From: Candidatus Sulfopaludibacter sp. SbA3
GTDB lineage: Bacteria; Acidobacteriota; Terriglobia; Bryobacterales; Bryobacteraceae
Reading direction: 5' to 3'
Length of the DNA stretch: 24,160 nt
Assembly: GCA_945900935.1 (NCBI GenBank)
Contig: CAMDKT010000014.1
Coordinates: forward strand, 1 to 24,160
Shown here piece by piece: positions 16,186 to 24,097 of the stretch. Numbering within the stretch: position 1 is the stretch's first letter; each line of letters opens with the position of its first letter. A program made the translations under genes and the position numbers. Under the pieces are notes generated by a model. The model saw nothing but the letters and a program-made list of their open reading frames with translations. It searched no databases and had not been told where the DNA came from.

Positions 16186-16869
16186 ATGCGCGCGGCTTTG
16201 ATAATTCCGGCTTTGAATGAGGCAGAATGCCTGCCATTGTTGTTTGACGCAATGCCGCCCGATTTGTTTCGTTGGATTATAGTCGCCGATAACGGTTCCA
16301 CTGATGGCACGGCGGCGGTAGCCCGGGCCCGCGGAGCGATCGTTGTTGCCGAACCGGAGCGGGGCTACGGAGCGGCATCGTTGGCGGCGTTGGCGGCCTT
16401 GCCCGCGGAAGCCGAAATTGTCGTGTGGATGCAGGCCGACTTGTCGGAAGACCCTTCGCAGGCAGCGGCACTGATGGCGCCCATCCGGGCCGGCGAGGCG
16501 GATCTGGTCATCGGGTCGCGGACATTGGGCACCGCAGCCAAGGGGGCGTTGCTGCCGCATCAACAGTTTGGGAATCGCCTGGCTTGTTTCCTGATAAGGA
16601 TGTTTTGGGGCCATCGGTATACCGATTTAGGGCCGTTTCGGGCAATCCGCCGCGATGCCCTGGACCGAATGCGAATGGCCGACCGCAATTACGGCTGGAC
16701 GATCGAAATGCAGATCAAGGCGGTGCGGATGGGGCTGCGAGTGGTTGAGATTCCGGTGCGCTACGGCGTTCGAGTTGCCGGGGAAAACAAGGTCAGCGGA
16801 AACTGGCGGGCTTCGGCGCGGGCGGGGTGGATCATTCTCCGGACGGTATTCCGGTTCGCGCTGCGTTGA
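16186..16869 (+). CDS. Glycosyltransferase family 2 (dolichyl-phosphate-mannose-synthase-like)
   Basis: A 227-residue GT-A fold transferase, cytoplasmic or membrane-peripheral, with no transmembrane segment. It opens with ALIIPALNEAE (4-14), then ADNGSTDGT (34-42), and the metal/nucleotide region WMQADLSEDP (81-90). In that region the first acidic position of the usual DxD is Gln83, with Asp85 kept. The family's later motifs GSRTLG, TDLGPFRAIRRDAL and NYGWTIEMQIKAVRMGLRVVEIPVRYG are intact. Likely donor is a nucleotide sugar and acceptor a lipid or cell-envelope glycan; neither can be read here. Start: the ATG at 16186 begins exactly at the fold; the in-frame ATG at 16153 overlaps the lepB start codon and has AGGAG too close, but cannot be excluded. 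Confidence 0.87.
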   Translation: MRAALIIPALNEAECLPLLFDAMPPDLFRWIIVADNGSTDGTAAVARARGAIVVAEPERGYGAASLAALAALPAEAEIVVWMQADLSEDPSQAAALMAPIRAGEADLVIGSRTLGTAAKGALLPHQQFGNRLACFLIRMFWGHRYTDLGPFRAIRRDALDRMRMADRNYGWTIEMQIKAVRMGLRVVEIPVRYGVRVAGENKVSGNWRASARAGWIILRTVFRFALR

Positions 16870-16919
16870 ATCGGCATCCCCCGCGTCTGCGGCCCATCAA
16901 CGCTAAACTGAAAGCGAAA

Positions 16920-17459
16920 ATGCTAACTCGCGAGACCATCCTGACCGCCTTCGCTCGCCTGTCTGAGGAGTTAGGCCGCCGAGGACAAATCGGAGAACTC
17001 AACGTCGTGGGCGGGACGGCAATGGTCCTGGCTTTCAATGCCCGCGCGGCCACCAAGGACGTCGACGCGATCTTCGAGCCCGCCGCCGATGTGCGCGCCG
17101 CCGCCGATATCGTTGGCCAGGAGCTGGACCTGCCCAAGGATTGGCTCAACGACGCCGTCAAAGGATTCATGTCCCCTGCCGGAGATTTCCTTCCCATTCC
17201 CTCCATCGATCTGCCATACCTTCGCGTCCAGGCGCCGACACCCGAATACATGCTCGCCATGAAGGTACTGGCGGGCCGAACCTCGGTCGGCAATGATCGC
17301 GGCGACGCCGCCGACATCGCATTTCTCATCCGCCTCCTTCGCTTGCCAAACGCGACCGCCGTCATGGATATCGTCAGTCGATATTATGATCCGTCGCGTG
17401 TTCTCCCTCGGTCGCTATATCTGGTTGACGAGCTAGTAGAATGGATTGACTCCGAATGA
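16920..17459 (+). CDS. Nucleotidyltransferase-fold protein (DUF6036/AbiEii-MNT-like)
   Basis: A 179-residue protein with the minimal nucleotidyltransferase core: VVGGTAMVLAF (29-39) followed by ATKDVDAIF (44-52), the hGG...DhD motif with Asp47 and Asp49 as metal ligands. Further on are IDLPYLRVQAPTPEYMLAMKVLAGR (split around residue 110) and DRGDAADIAFLI (126-137), typical of the DUF6036/AbiEii neighbourhood, where Lys115 and the Asp cluster are conserved. Relatives serve as toxins or modifying enzymes in two-gene modules (AbiE, MNT-HEPN); activity here is inferred from fold only. GAAAG lies six bases before the ATG at 16920, and the longer in-frame reading upstream is proline-rich and unlike the fold. 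Its stop overlaps the next start as ATGA. Confidence 0.8.
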   Translation: MLTRETILTAFARLSEELGRRGQIGELNVVGGTAMVLAFNARAATKDVDAIFEPAADVRAAADIVGQELDLPKDWLNDAVKGFMSPAGDFLPIPSIDLPYLRVQAPTPEYMLAMKVLAGRTSVGNDRGDAADIAFLIRLLRLPNATAVMDIVSRYYDPSRVLPRSLYLVDELVEWIDSE

Positions 17460-17839
17460 TACCCCGTCCCCACTCACTCGCCGAACTCGCTATCCGCGCC
17501 GCCAGCGCCACCGCTTTCGAATATGAGTTAGCCGACTTTCTCCACGAATTCGCCGGGTGCCGCGACGCCGCCATGCTCGCCGAATCGCCTCCGCTCCTTC
17601 GGGACCGCTTGCCTCTCGGCGCGGTTTATGACGCCTACCTCGCAGCCACATCTGTCTTCCTATCGGCCTCAATTGGCGCTGATGCCCCTCGTTGGACTCG
17701 ACAGCCCGAGCGCATCCTTCGCCAACCCTGGTTTGCTAATCCCGGACGCCATATGCGCGCACTTTTGCTCGTCGAAAGCCCCGCCGCCTTTCGCGAACGC
17801 AACCTTTTCGTGTCTGCCAATGCCCTTTCCGTTGCCTGA
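17456..17839 (+). CDS. Small conserved partner of the nucleotidyltransferase, function unknown
   Basis: A 127-residue soluble, mainly helical protein with no named domain that I can assign. The N-terminal half is Ala/Leu-rich (HSLAELAIRAASATAFEYEL); the C-terminal part carries a striking basic-aromatic block around residues 100-127 (MRALLLVESPAAFRERNLFV then SANALSVA), which looks family-conserved rather than random and ends the protein. Its ATG overlaps the nucleotidyltransferase TGA by 4 bases, so the two are translationally coupled and probably act together, for example as antitoxin, adaptor or substrate. It is not a HEPN protein by its visible motifs (no R-x4-6-H). The BNR-protein gene starts 7 bp after its stop. 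Confidence 0.72.
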   Translation: MIPRPHSLAELAIRAASATAFEYELADFLHEFAGCRDAAMLAESPPLLRDRLPLGAVYDAYLAATSVFLSASIGADAPRWTRQPERILRQPWFANPGRHMRALLLVESPAAFRERNLFVSANALSVA

Positions 17840-17846
17840 GTTTCCC

Positions 17847-20800
17847 ATGCGCCCACTACTAATTTTCCTATTCCAAATGTTGATCCTGGCCCAGTCCTCC
17901 AAGGACTTCGACAACCTGAGCTACCGCTTCATCGGCCCCGCCGGCATGGGCGGACGCATCACCGACGTTGAAAGCATTCCCGGAAATCCGAACATCGCCT
18001 ACGTCGCCACCGGCGCCGGGGGCCTCTGGAAAACCACCAACGCCGGCACCACTTGGACGCCAATCTTCGAGCGGCAAAACACTTTCTCCATCGGCGACAT
18101 CGCTCTCGATCCCCGCAATCCCGAAGTCATCTGGGCCGGCACCGGCGAGACCAACCCCCGCAACAGCGTCTCCTTCGGCGACGGCATCTATCGCTCCACC
18201 GACGGCGGCAAATCCTGGAAACACCTCGGCCTCGAAAACACCGAACGCATCACCCGCGTCCTGGTCAACCCGCTCAACTCCGACATCGTCTACGCCGGCG
18301 CTCTCGGCCACGCCTTCGGCCCCCACCCCGACCGCGGCGTCTTCGTGACCACCGACGCCGGTAAAACCTGGACCAAAACCCTCTACATCGACGAAAGCCA
18401 CGGCGTCTCCGATCTCGAAATCGATCCCCGCAATCCCAACATCCTCTACGCCGCCATGTGGAAGTTCGAACGCAAACCCTGGACGTTCACTTCCGGCAGC
18501 GACAAAGGCGGCATCTTCCGCTCCACTGACGCCGGCCGAACCTGGAAAAAACTCACGGAAGGCCTTCCCAAACTGATGGGCCGCGCCGGCGTCAAAGTCG
18601 CCCCCTCAAACTCTAATAAAATCTACGTGATCGCCGAAACGAACGAAGGAACGCTATTTACCTCCAACGACGGCGGCGACAAGTTCACGAAAACCACCGA
18701 CAACGCCGACATCGTGTGGCGAGGCTTTTATTTCACCGATCTCCGCGTCCACCCAACCAACGAAAACCAGCTCTTTTTTCTGTCTTTCACCCTCTATACC
18801 TCCATCGACGGCGGCAAAACCATCAAGGATATCTCCCCCAACATTCACCCCGACATGCACGCCCTCTGGGTGGACCCGTCCAACCCCGCCAATCTCTGGC
18901 TCGGCTCCGATGGCGGCGTTGCACTCTCCAGGGATAACGGCGCATCCTGGGACTACCGCAATAACATCCCCCTCGGCCAGTATTATCAGATCCACGCCGA
19001 CAACCGCCTGCCCTTTTATCATCTAACCGGAGGCCAGCAGGATAACTCCACCTGGTCCGGTCCCAGCCGCACGACAGATACAAAAGGAATCGCCAATGCC
19101 GACTGGACACTGATAACCGGCGGCGACGGTTTCTTCGCGCTATCCGACCCCAATAACCCCGATATCTTCCTCTCCGAATCCCAGGGCGGCCGAATTAGCC
19201 GGACGAATGTCAAAACTCGCGAACAACAACAACTCTCTCCTTCGCCTCGCGCCGGCCTGCTGACAGACGCCAAATACCGGTTCAATTGGAATACTCCCAT
19301 CGTCGCCTCGCCGCATGGTAAAAGCACTTACTACTTCGCCGACAATGTTATTTTTCAAAGTCCCGACTTCGGCAAAACATGGGAGCCCATTTCTCCCGAT
19401 CTAACCACTAACGATAAGTCCAAGTACGGACCCGCCGGCGGTCCCGTCTGGTTTGAAGCCACCACTGCTGAAAACAACGGCACCGTCATCACCCTCGCCG
19501 AATCCCCCGCCAAAGCCGGTGTCATCTGGGCCGGCACTGACGATGGCCACGTCCAACTCACCGCCAACGGCGGACGCACGTGGGCAAAAGTAACTCCCAA
19601 CGTACCCCCAGCGTCCGTAATCACGCACGTCGAACCGTCAAGAGTAAACGCCGAAACCGCCTACGTCGCCGTCGAGCGCCATATGTTCGACGACTTCAAG
19701 CCATATCTTTTCAAAACCACCGATTCCGGCAAGACATTCACTAACATCGCCGGTAACTTGCCGCCTAAGGCCTACTTACAAGTCATTAAGGAGGATCCGA
19801 AGAATCCGAAGCTCCTTTATGCAGGAACTGAACTCGGCCTGTTTGTCTCCTGGACCGGGGGCGGCGAATGGCACCCGCTGCTCATGAAAAATATGCCAAG
19901 AGTCGCCGTGCATGACATACTCATTCACCCGCGCGACAATGACTTAATCGTCGCCACACACGGACGCGGTCTGGCCATCTTTGACGACGCCGCGCCAATC
20001 CAGCAAATGACCTCCGAAATCGCCGCCCGCCGCGCCCATCTCTTCCCGCCCCAGCCCGCCCTGCGCCACTACCGTTCCCAAACCAACGGCTGGATGGGCG
20101 ATCAAAACTACTTCGGCCCCAACCCCGCCTACGGCGCGACTCTGACTTACTACCTCAAAGAAAAAACGCCCGCCAAAATCCACATCTTCGACGGCCAAAA
20201 CAAGAAGATAGCCGAAGTTCGCACCGTCCCCGCCGAAGCCGGCCTCAACCGCGCGAACTGGAACCTGCGCTACGAAGCTCCCCGCCGCCGTGCGAATCCA
20301 GCCCCAGGCGAGGACCCCGACGCCGACGCTCCAGGCCAACGCGGCGGAGGCGGAGCCCCCCAAGCCGTCCCCGGTAAATACACGGCCAAACTCCTCATCG
20401 GTGACGAAGTCGTCTCAGAAACCCAAATCGAAGTCCGCCTCGATCCAACTCTCACCGTCTCCCAAGCCGATCTGCAATCCCAGTTCGACCACGCCATCCG
20501 CCTCCGCGACCTCGCATCCAATGTTAACGATGCCCTCCGCACCCTGGACCTGACCAAAGCCCAACTCGAAGCCAGCGAAAAATTAGCGGCAAAGGCGGAC
20601 CAACCCAAGATCGCGGAAATGAAGAAGCGCGCCGAAACCGAAATCGCCCGCTTCGCCTCCGGCGCCTTACGCTATCGGACAATTAAGAAGCCTCGTCTCT
20701 CGGAAGAGATCGGCCCCGTGCTCGCCGGGATCGCCGGGGGCAACCTCGCCCCCACCCAGTATCAAATCGAAGCCGCCAACCAGCTTGCGGCCGAATACAA

Positions 20801-20900
20801 AATCGAAGCCGCCGCCTACAGCCAATTCCGCAAGGAAGTCCTCCTCGCATGGAATGAGGAACTCCGCAAGCTCGGCCTCCCGGGCCTAAGTAACCGTTAA
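17847..20900 (+). CDS. Secreted VPS10/sortilin-type BNR-repeat (beta-propeller) protein
   Basis: A 1017-residue exported protein. A signal peptide (MRPLLIFLFQMLILAQSS) is followed by about ten BNR/Asp-box repeats of the S-x-D-x-G-x-x-W type (TTNAGTTW near 63-70, STDGGKSW near 117-124, then TDAGKTW, TDAGRTW, NDGGDKF, RDNGASW, PDFGKTW, ANGGRTW, TDSGKTF), making a large sortilin-like beta-propeller to about residue 720. A Pro/Gly/Asp-rich flexible segment (about 812-842) leads into a helical C-terminal tail (about 870-1017). Acidobacterial members are labelled glycosyl hydrolase or VPS10 proteins, but no activity is shown, and Asp boxes are structural. The start is set by the signal peptide; an in-frame extension upstream overlaps the preceding gene in another frame. 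No clear ribosome site, so coupling to the upstream gene is likely. Its stop overlaps the clpC stop. Confidence 0.9.
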   Translation: MRPLLIFLFQMLILAQSSKDFDNLSYRFIGPAGMGGRITDVESIPGNPNIAYVATGAGGLWKTTNAGTTWTPIFERQNTFSIGDIALDPRNPEVIWAGTGETNPRNSVSFGDGIYRSTDGGKSWKHLGLENTERITRVLVNPLNSDIVYAGALGHAFGPHPDRGVFVTTDAGKTWTKTLYIDESHGVSDLEIDPRNPNILYAAMWKFERKPWTFTSGSDKGGIFRSTDAGRTWKKLTEGLPKLMGRAGVKVAPSNSNKIYVIAETNEGTLFTSNDGGDKFTKTTDNADIVWRGFYFTDLRVHPTNENQLFFLSFTLYTSIDGGKTIKDISPNIHPDMHALWVDPSNPANLWLGSDGGVALSRDNGASWDYRNNIPLGQYYQIHADNRLPFYHLTGGQQDNSTWSGPSRTTDTKGIANADWTLITGGDGFFALSDPNNPDIFLSESQGGRISRTNVKTREQQQLSPSPRAGLLTDAKYRFNWNTPIVASPHGKSTYYFADNVIFQSPDFGKTWEPISPDLTTNDKSKYGPAGGPVWFEATTAENNGTVITLAESPAKAGVIWAGTDDGHVQLTANGGRTWAKVTPNVPPASVITHVEPSRVNAETAYVAVERHMFDDFKPYLFKTTDSGKTFTNIAGNLPPKAYLQVIKEDPKNPKLLYAGTELGLFVSWTGGGEWHPLLMKNMPRVAVHDILIHPRDNDLIVATHGRGLAIFDDAAPIQQMTSEIAARRAHLFPPQPALRHYRSQTNGWMGDQNYFGPNPAYGATLTYYLKEKTPAKIHIFDGQNKKIAEVRTVPAEAGLNRANWNLRYEAPRRRANPAPGEDPDADAPGQRGGGGAPQAVPGKYTAKLLIGDEVVSETQIEVRLDPTLTVSQADLQSQFDHAIRLRDLASNVNDALRTLDLTKAQLEASEKLAAKADQPKIAEMKKRAETEIARFASGALRYRTIKKPRLSEEIGPVLAGIAGGNLAPTQYQIEAANQLAAEYKIEAAAYSQFRKEVLLAWNEELRKLGLPGLSNR
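20897..20900. other. Overlapping stop codons of convergent BNR protein and clpC genes
   Basis: The self-complementary TTAA supplies TAA to both genes. As at 15588-15591, no intergenic terminator can exist, so antisense overlap of the 3' ends is expected. Confidence 0.9.
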
Positions 20901-23374
20901 AACGAATACAACTCCGTCACTATAGGCGCAACCGGCGCAACCGCGGTTCCCCCGCCCACCGTGGCCTCTTCAAGAACCAACTGCCGGATAAATATCCCCG
21001 TGTCGCCCAGATACACTTCATAGTCCGCCGGATGCGGCAGCGTTCCCTGAATAATCGACTCCGACAACGGGTCTTCAATATACTTCTGCAGCGCCCGCCG
21101 TAGCGGGCGGGCCCCATAGCTGCGGTCCACCAGCGTCTTTTCCAGAATGAACTTCGCCGCGTCCGGCAGCAGCTTGATCTTGATCTGCTTCGCCACCAGA
21201 TTCACGTTCACCTGCGCCATCAACAGATACATGATTTCCAGCAGGTCCTCATCGGCCAGCGACGTAAAGAGAATCACTTCATCCAACCGGTTCAGAAACT
21301 CCGGATTGAACGCCTTCTTTACCTCGGCCATCACCTGTTCTTCCACTTTTTGGGGCATCCCCGCCGAAGGCGCGGCAAATCCCAACGTGGCCTTCTTATC
21401 CAGGAAACGCGCGCCCAGGTTCGACGTCATCACGATCATCGTGTTCTTGAAATCCACCGTATTGCCGAGCCCGTCGGTCAACTGGCCGTCTTCAAACACC
21501 TGCAACAAAATGTTGTAAATGTCCGGATGCGCCTTCTCAATCTCGTCCAGCAAAATGATCGAATACGGTTGCCGCTTCACGCGCTCGGTCAACTGCCCGC
21601 CCTCTTCATAACCCACATATCCGGGAGGCGATCCGATCAACTTCGAAACCGAATGCTTCTCCATATACTCCGACATGTCGAAGCGGATCAGCGACTTCTC
21701 CGACCCGAACAGAAAATCGGCCAGTGCCCGCGCCACTTCCGTCTTCCCCACGCCCGTCGGACCCAGGAACAGAAACGAGCCAGCCGGCCGCTTCGGCGAT
21801 TTCAACCCCGCGCGCGAACGGCGAATGGCCCGCGCCAGCGCGTTGATCGCCTTCTCCTGGCTCACCACCCGCTTGTGCAGCTCTATTTCAATCCGCAGCA
21901 GCTTCGCCACTTCCTCTTCGCGAATCGCACTCATCGGCACGCCCGTCCAGCGCGCCACCACGTCTTCAATATCGTCCTTGGTCACCACCCCCGTCGCGGT
22001 GTCGTCCAGGTTGTACTTATCGCGTAGCACCCGCAGAGTCTCGCGTTCCTTGCGTTCCTCATCGGAATAGAACCGGGCCTTTTCAAACTCGTGGTTCGCG
22101 ATCGCGTTCTCCATCCGGTGCACAATAAACTTGATCCGCTTTTGTACCTCGGAAACATCGGTCGGCAGCGTAGTCTGCTTCAACTTCACCCGCGCGCCCG
22201 CCTCGTCGATCAAATCGATCGCCTTATCCGGCAGAAACCGGTCCGGGATAAAGCGGCTCGACGCGAACACCGACGTCTCAATCGCCTCATCGGTATAGGC
22301 CACGGCATGGAATTTCTCATACCGTTCCTTGATCCCATACATGATCTTGATCGCGTCGCTCTCGTTGGGCGGCGGCACTTTCACCGCCTGAAAACGCCGC
22401 TCCAGCGACCGGTCTTTCTCAATCGACTTCCGGTACTCCGACGGCGTCGTCGCGCCAATGCATTGAATCTCGCCGCGGCTCAGCGCAGGCTTCAAAATGT
22501 TGGCCGCGTCCAGCGACCCTTCGGCCGATCCCGCCCCCACCAATGTATGCAACTCATCAATGAAGATGATGGCGTTCTGATTCTCCATCAACTCCTTCAT
22601 GATCGTCTTCAGCCGCTCTTCGAACTGCCCGCGATACTTCGTGCCCGCGACGATCAACGACAAATCCAGCGCCATGATCCGCTTCTCGCTCAGGAACGAC
22701 GGCACGTCGCCATCGGAGATCCTCTGCGCCAAGCCTTCCACAATGGCCGTCTTGCCAACGCCCGGCTCACCGATCAGCACCGGATTATTCTTCGTCCGCC
22801 GACACAGGATCTGCACCACCCGTTCCAGCTCATGATCGCGGCCAATAAGCGGATCCAACTGGCCGTCCACTGCCGCCTGCGTCAGGTCGCGGGAAAACTC
22901 GGCCAGCAGCGACGACTCCTTAGGACGGTTCGTCGTGATCTTCTCCGACGAACTCCGCGAAATATCTTCCCGTACTTGCGCTAACCGCAGCCCGCGCTCA
23001 TGCAGAATCTCCGCCGCGAAGCATTTCTCTTCCCGCAGCAGCCCCAGCATCAGATGTTCAGTCCCAATGTGCTTGTGGTTCAGCCGCTCGGCCTCTTCGG
23101 CTCCATACGCCAGCACGCGCTTGCACTCATGGCTCAATGGCAGATCCACCGAGGTCGATACCTTCTCGCGGATCGTTGTATGCGCCTCGATCTGTTTCCG
23201 GATCGATTCAATGGCCGCGTTCGACCGTAGAAAACGGTTCGCCAGCGCCTTGTCTTCCCGCAGCAGCCCTAGCAACAGATGCTCTGTTTCTATGTACGGA
23301 CTGCCGAACTGGGAGGCTTCATAACGGGCGAAGAAAATCACCCGGCGGGCTTTCTCGGTGTATCGTTCAAACAT
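20897..23374 (-). CDS. clpC: ATP-dependent Clp protease ATP-binding subunit ClpC
   Basis: An 825-residue AAA+ unfoldase that feeds proteins to ClpP in the cytoplasm. Two Clp_N repeats (about 5-140; TEHLLLGLLRE and TEHLMLGLLREE) precede AAA1 with Walker A GEPGVGKT (202-209), Walker B IIFIDE (269-274) and the arginine-finger region RSLERRF (322-328). A UVR-like coiled middle segment (about 414-450) distinguishes ClpC from ClpA/ClpB. AAA2 has Walker A GPTGVGKT (538-545), pore loop GYVGYE (585-590) and Walker B IILLDE (606-611). The start is the ATG at 23374, giving the canonical MFERYTEKARRVIFFARYE; a longer reading would run into lolD. No ctsR, mcsA or mcsB adjoins it, unlike Firmicutes. It lies two bases downstream of lolD. 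Confidence 0.97.
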   Translation of the reverse strand: MFERYTEKARRVIFFARYEASQFGSPYIETEHLLLGLLREDKALANRFLRSNAAIESIRKQIEAHTTIREKVSTSVDLPLSHECKRVLAYGAEEAERLNHKHIGTEHLMLGLLREEKCFAAEILHERGLRLAQVREDISRSSSEKITTNRPKESSLLAEFSRDLTQAAVDGQLDPLIGRDHELERVVQILCRRTKNNPVLIGEPGVGKTAIVEGLAQRISDGDVPSFLSEKRIMALDLSLIVAGTKYRGQFEERLKTIMKELMENQNAIIFIDELHTLVGAGSAEGSLDAANILKPALSRGEIQCIGATTPSEYRKSIEKDRSLERRFQAVKVPPPNESDAIKIMYGIKERYEKFHAVAYTDEAIETSVFASSRFIPDRFLPDKAIDLIDEAGARVKLKQTTLPTDVSEVQKRIKFIVHRMENAIANHEFEKARFYSDEERKERETLRVLRDKYNLDDTATGVVTKDDIEDVVARWTGVPMSAIREEEVAKLLRIEIELHKRVVSQEKAINALARAIRRSRAGLKSPKRPAGSFLFLGPTGVGKTEVARALADFLFGSEKSLIRFDMSEYMEKHSVSKLIGSPPGYVGYEEGGQLTERVKRQPYSIILLDEIEKAHPDIYNILLQVFEDGQLTDGLGNTVDFKNTMIVMTSNLGARFLDKKATLGFAAPSAGMPQKVEEQVMAEVKKAFNPEFLNRLDEVILFTSLADEDLLEIMYLLMAQVNVNLVAKQIKIKLLPDAAKFILEKTLVDRSYGARPLRRALQKYIEDPLSESIIQGTLPHPADYEVYLGDTGIFIRQLVLEEATVGGGTAVAPVAPIVTELYSF

Positions 23375-23376
23375 GG

Positions 23377-24069
23377 CTACTCCCCGGCCGTTACATCGGC
23401 CAGTCCTCCGTGTTGTAATCGCAAAACCCGGTCGCATGACCGGGCAAAGTCACGATTGTGCGTGACATAAATCGACGTGAGCTGATGCGTTCGATGCAGT
23501 TCGCCCAACAGGCTCGAAATCATCGCGCCCGTCCGCTCATCCAAATTTCCTGTCGGCTCATCGGCGAACAAATATTTCGGCCGTCCCACAAGCGCCCTCG
23601 CCAGCACCACCCGCTGTTGCTCCCCGCCGGAGAGTTCGCCGCTCCGGTGGTGCGCTCGCGCTCGCAATCCAACTTCATCTAGCCTCGCTAACGCTACCGG
23701 CGCAGCCTCTTCATACTGGTCTCCCCGAATCAGGAGCGGCATCATCACGTTTTCCAGCGCTGTAAACTCCGGCAGCAAATAGTGCGTTTGCCAAACGAAG
23801 CCCAGCTCTCGATTCCGAAAATCAGCCAACCCAGTTTCCGATAGCGCCTGAAGGTCGTTCTGTCCGAAGTATATCTTACCCTTGCTTGGCCTGTCCAGAC
23901 CGCCTAAACAGTGCAAAAGACTCGATTTTCCCGTTCCTGATTCCCCGATCAGGGCCACGCGCTCGCCTTTTGTAACTGTCAGGTTCAAATCGTCGAAGAC
24001 CGTAAGAGTATCATCGCCAGATTTGTACGATTTCGTTAGGCCTTCTGTGCGAATAGCTGGGAAGTCCAC
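23377..24069 (-). CDS. lolD: LolD-type ABC transporter ATP-binding protein
   Basis: A 230-residue ABC ATPase of the LolD/MacB subgroup. Walker A GESGTGKS (42-49), Q-loop WQTHYLLPE (93-101; Gln94), signature LSGGEQQR (146-153), Walker B YLFADEP (166-172) and the switch His204 (YVTH) are intact. LolD drives LolCE release of lipoproteins from the inner membrane; the sequence GLTKSYKSGDD and the LLPEFTALENVMMPLLIRG stretch fit this group better than general exporters. A MacB-like or other ABC3 permease partner is possible, since no permease gene is in the window. The start is GTG (24069-24067), the first possible codon after an in-frame stop; the G-rich run before it is too close for ideal spacing. 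It follows argJ by 28 bp. By eye its GC content is lower than that of clpC. Confidence 0.9.
   Translation of the reverse strand: MDFPAIRTEGLTKSYKSGDDTLTVFDDLNLTVTKGERVALIGESGTGKSSLLHCLGGLDRPSKGKIYFGQNDLQALSETGLADFRNRELGFVWQTHYLLPEFTALENVMMPLLIRGDQYEEAAPVALARLDEVGLRARAHHRSGELSGGEQQRVVLARALVGRPKYLFADEPTGNLDERTGAMISSLLGELHRTHQLTSIYVTHNRDFARSCDRVLRLQHGGLADVTAGE
23380..23385 (-). promoter_or_regulatory. clpC ribosome binding site embedded in the lolD 3' end
   Basis: GGGGAG on the minus strand lies five bases before the clpC ATG (23374). The same six bases encode the last two residues (Gly-Glu) of the upstream ABC ATPase, directly before its TAG stop. It settles the clpC start and implies coupled translation. 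Confidence 0.75.
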
Positions 24070-24097
24070 CCCTTCAGGCTAACACCTCGCCGCGCCC

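Noticed and set aside
17628..17846. Longer N-terminus for the BNR protein
   Set aside because: The 73 extra residues overlap the partner gene in another frame and would bury the signal peptide that starts at 17847.
22091..22984. A 297-codon plus-strand frame opposite clpC
   Set aside because: Arg/Leu/His-rich antisense reading of a strongly conserved AAA+ region.
23375..23437. Longer N-terminus for ClpC
   Set aside because: The extension overlaps lolD and is absent from the family; the canonical MFERYTEKAR start at 23374 has a good ribosome site.
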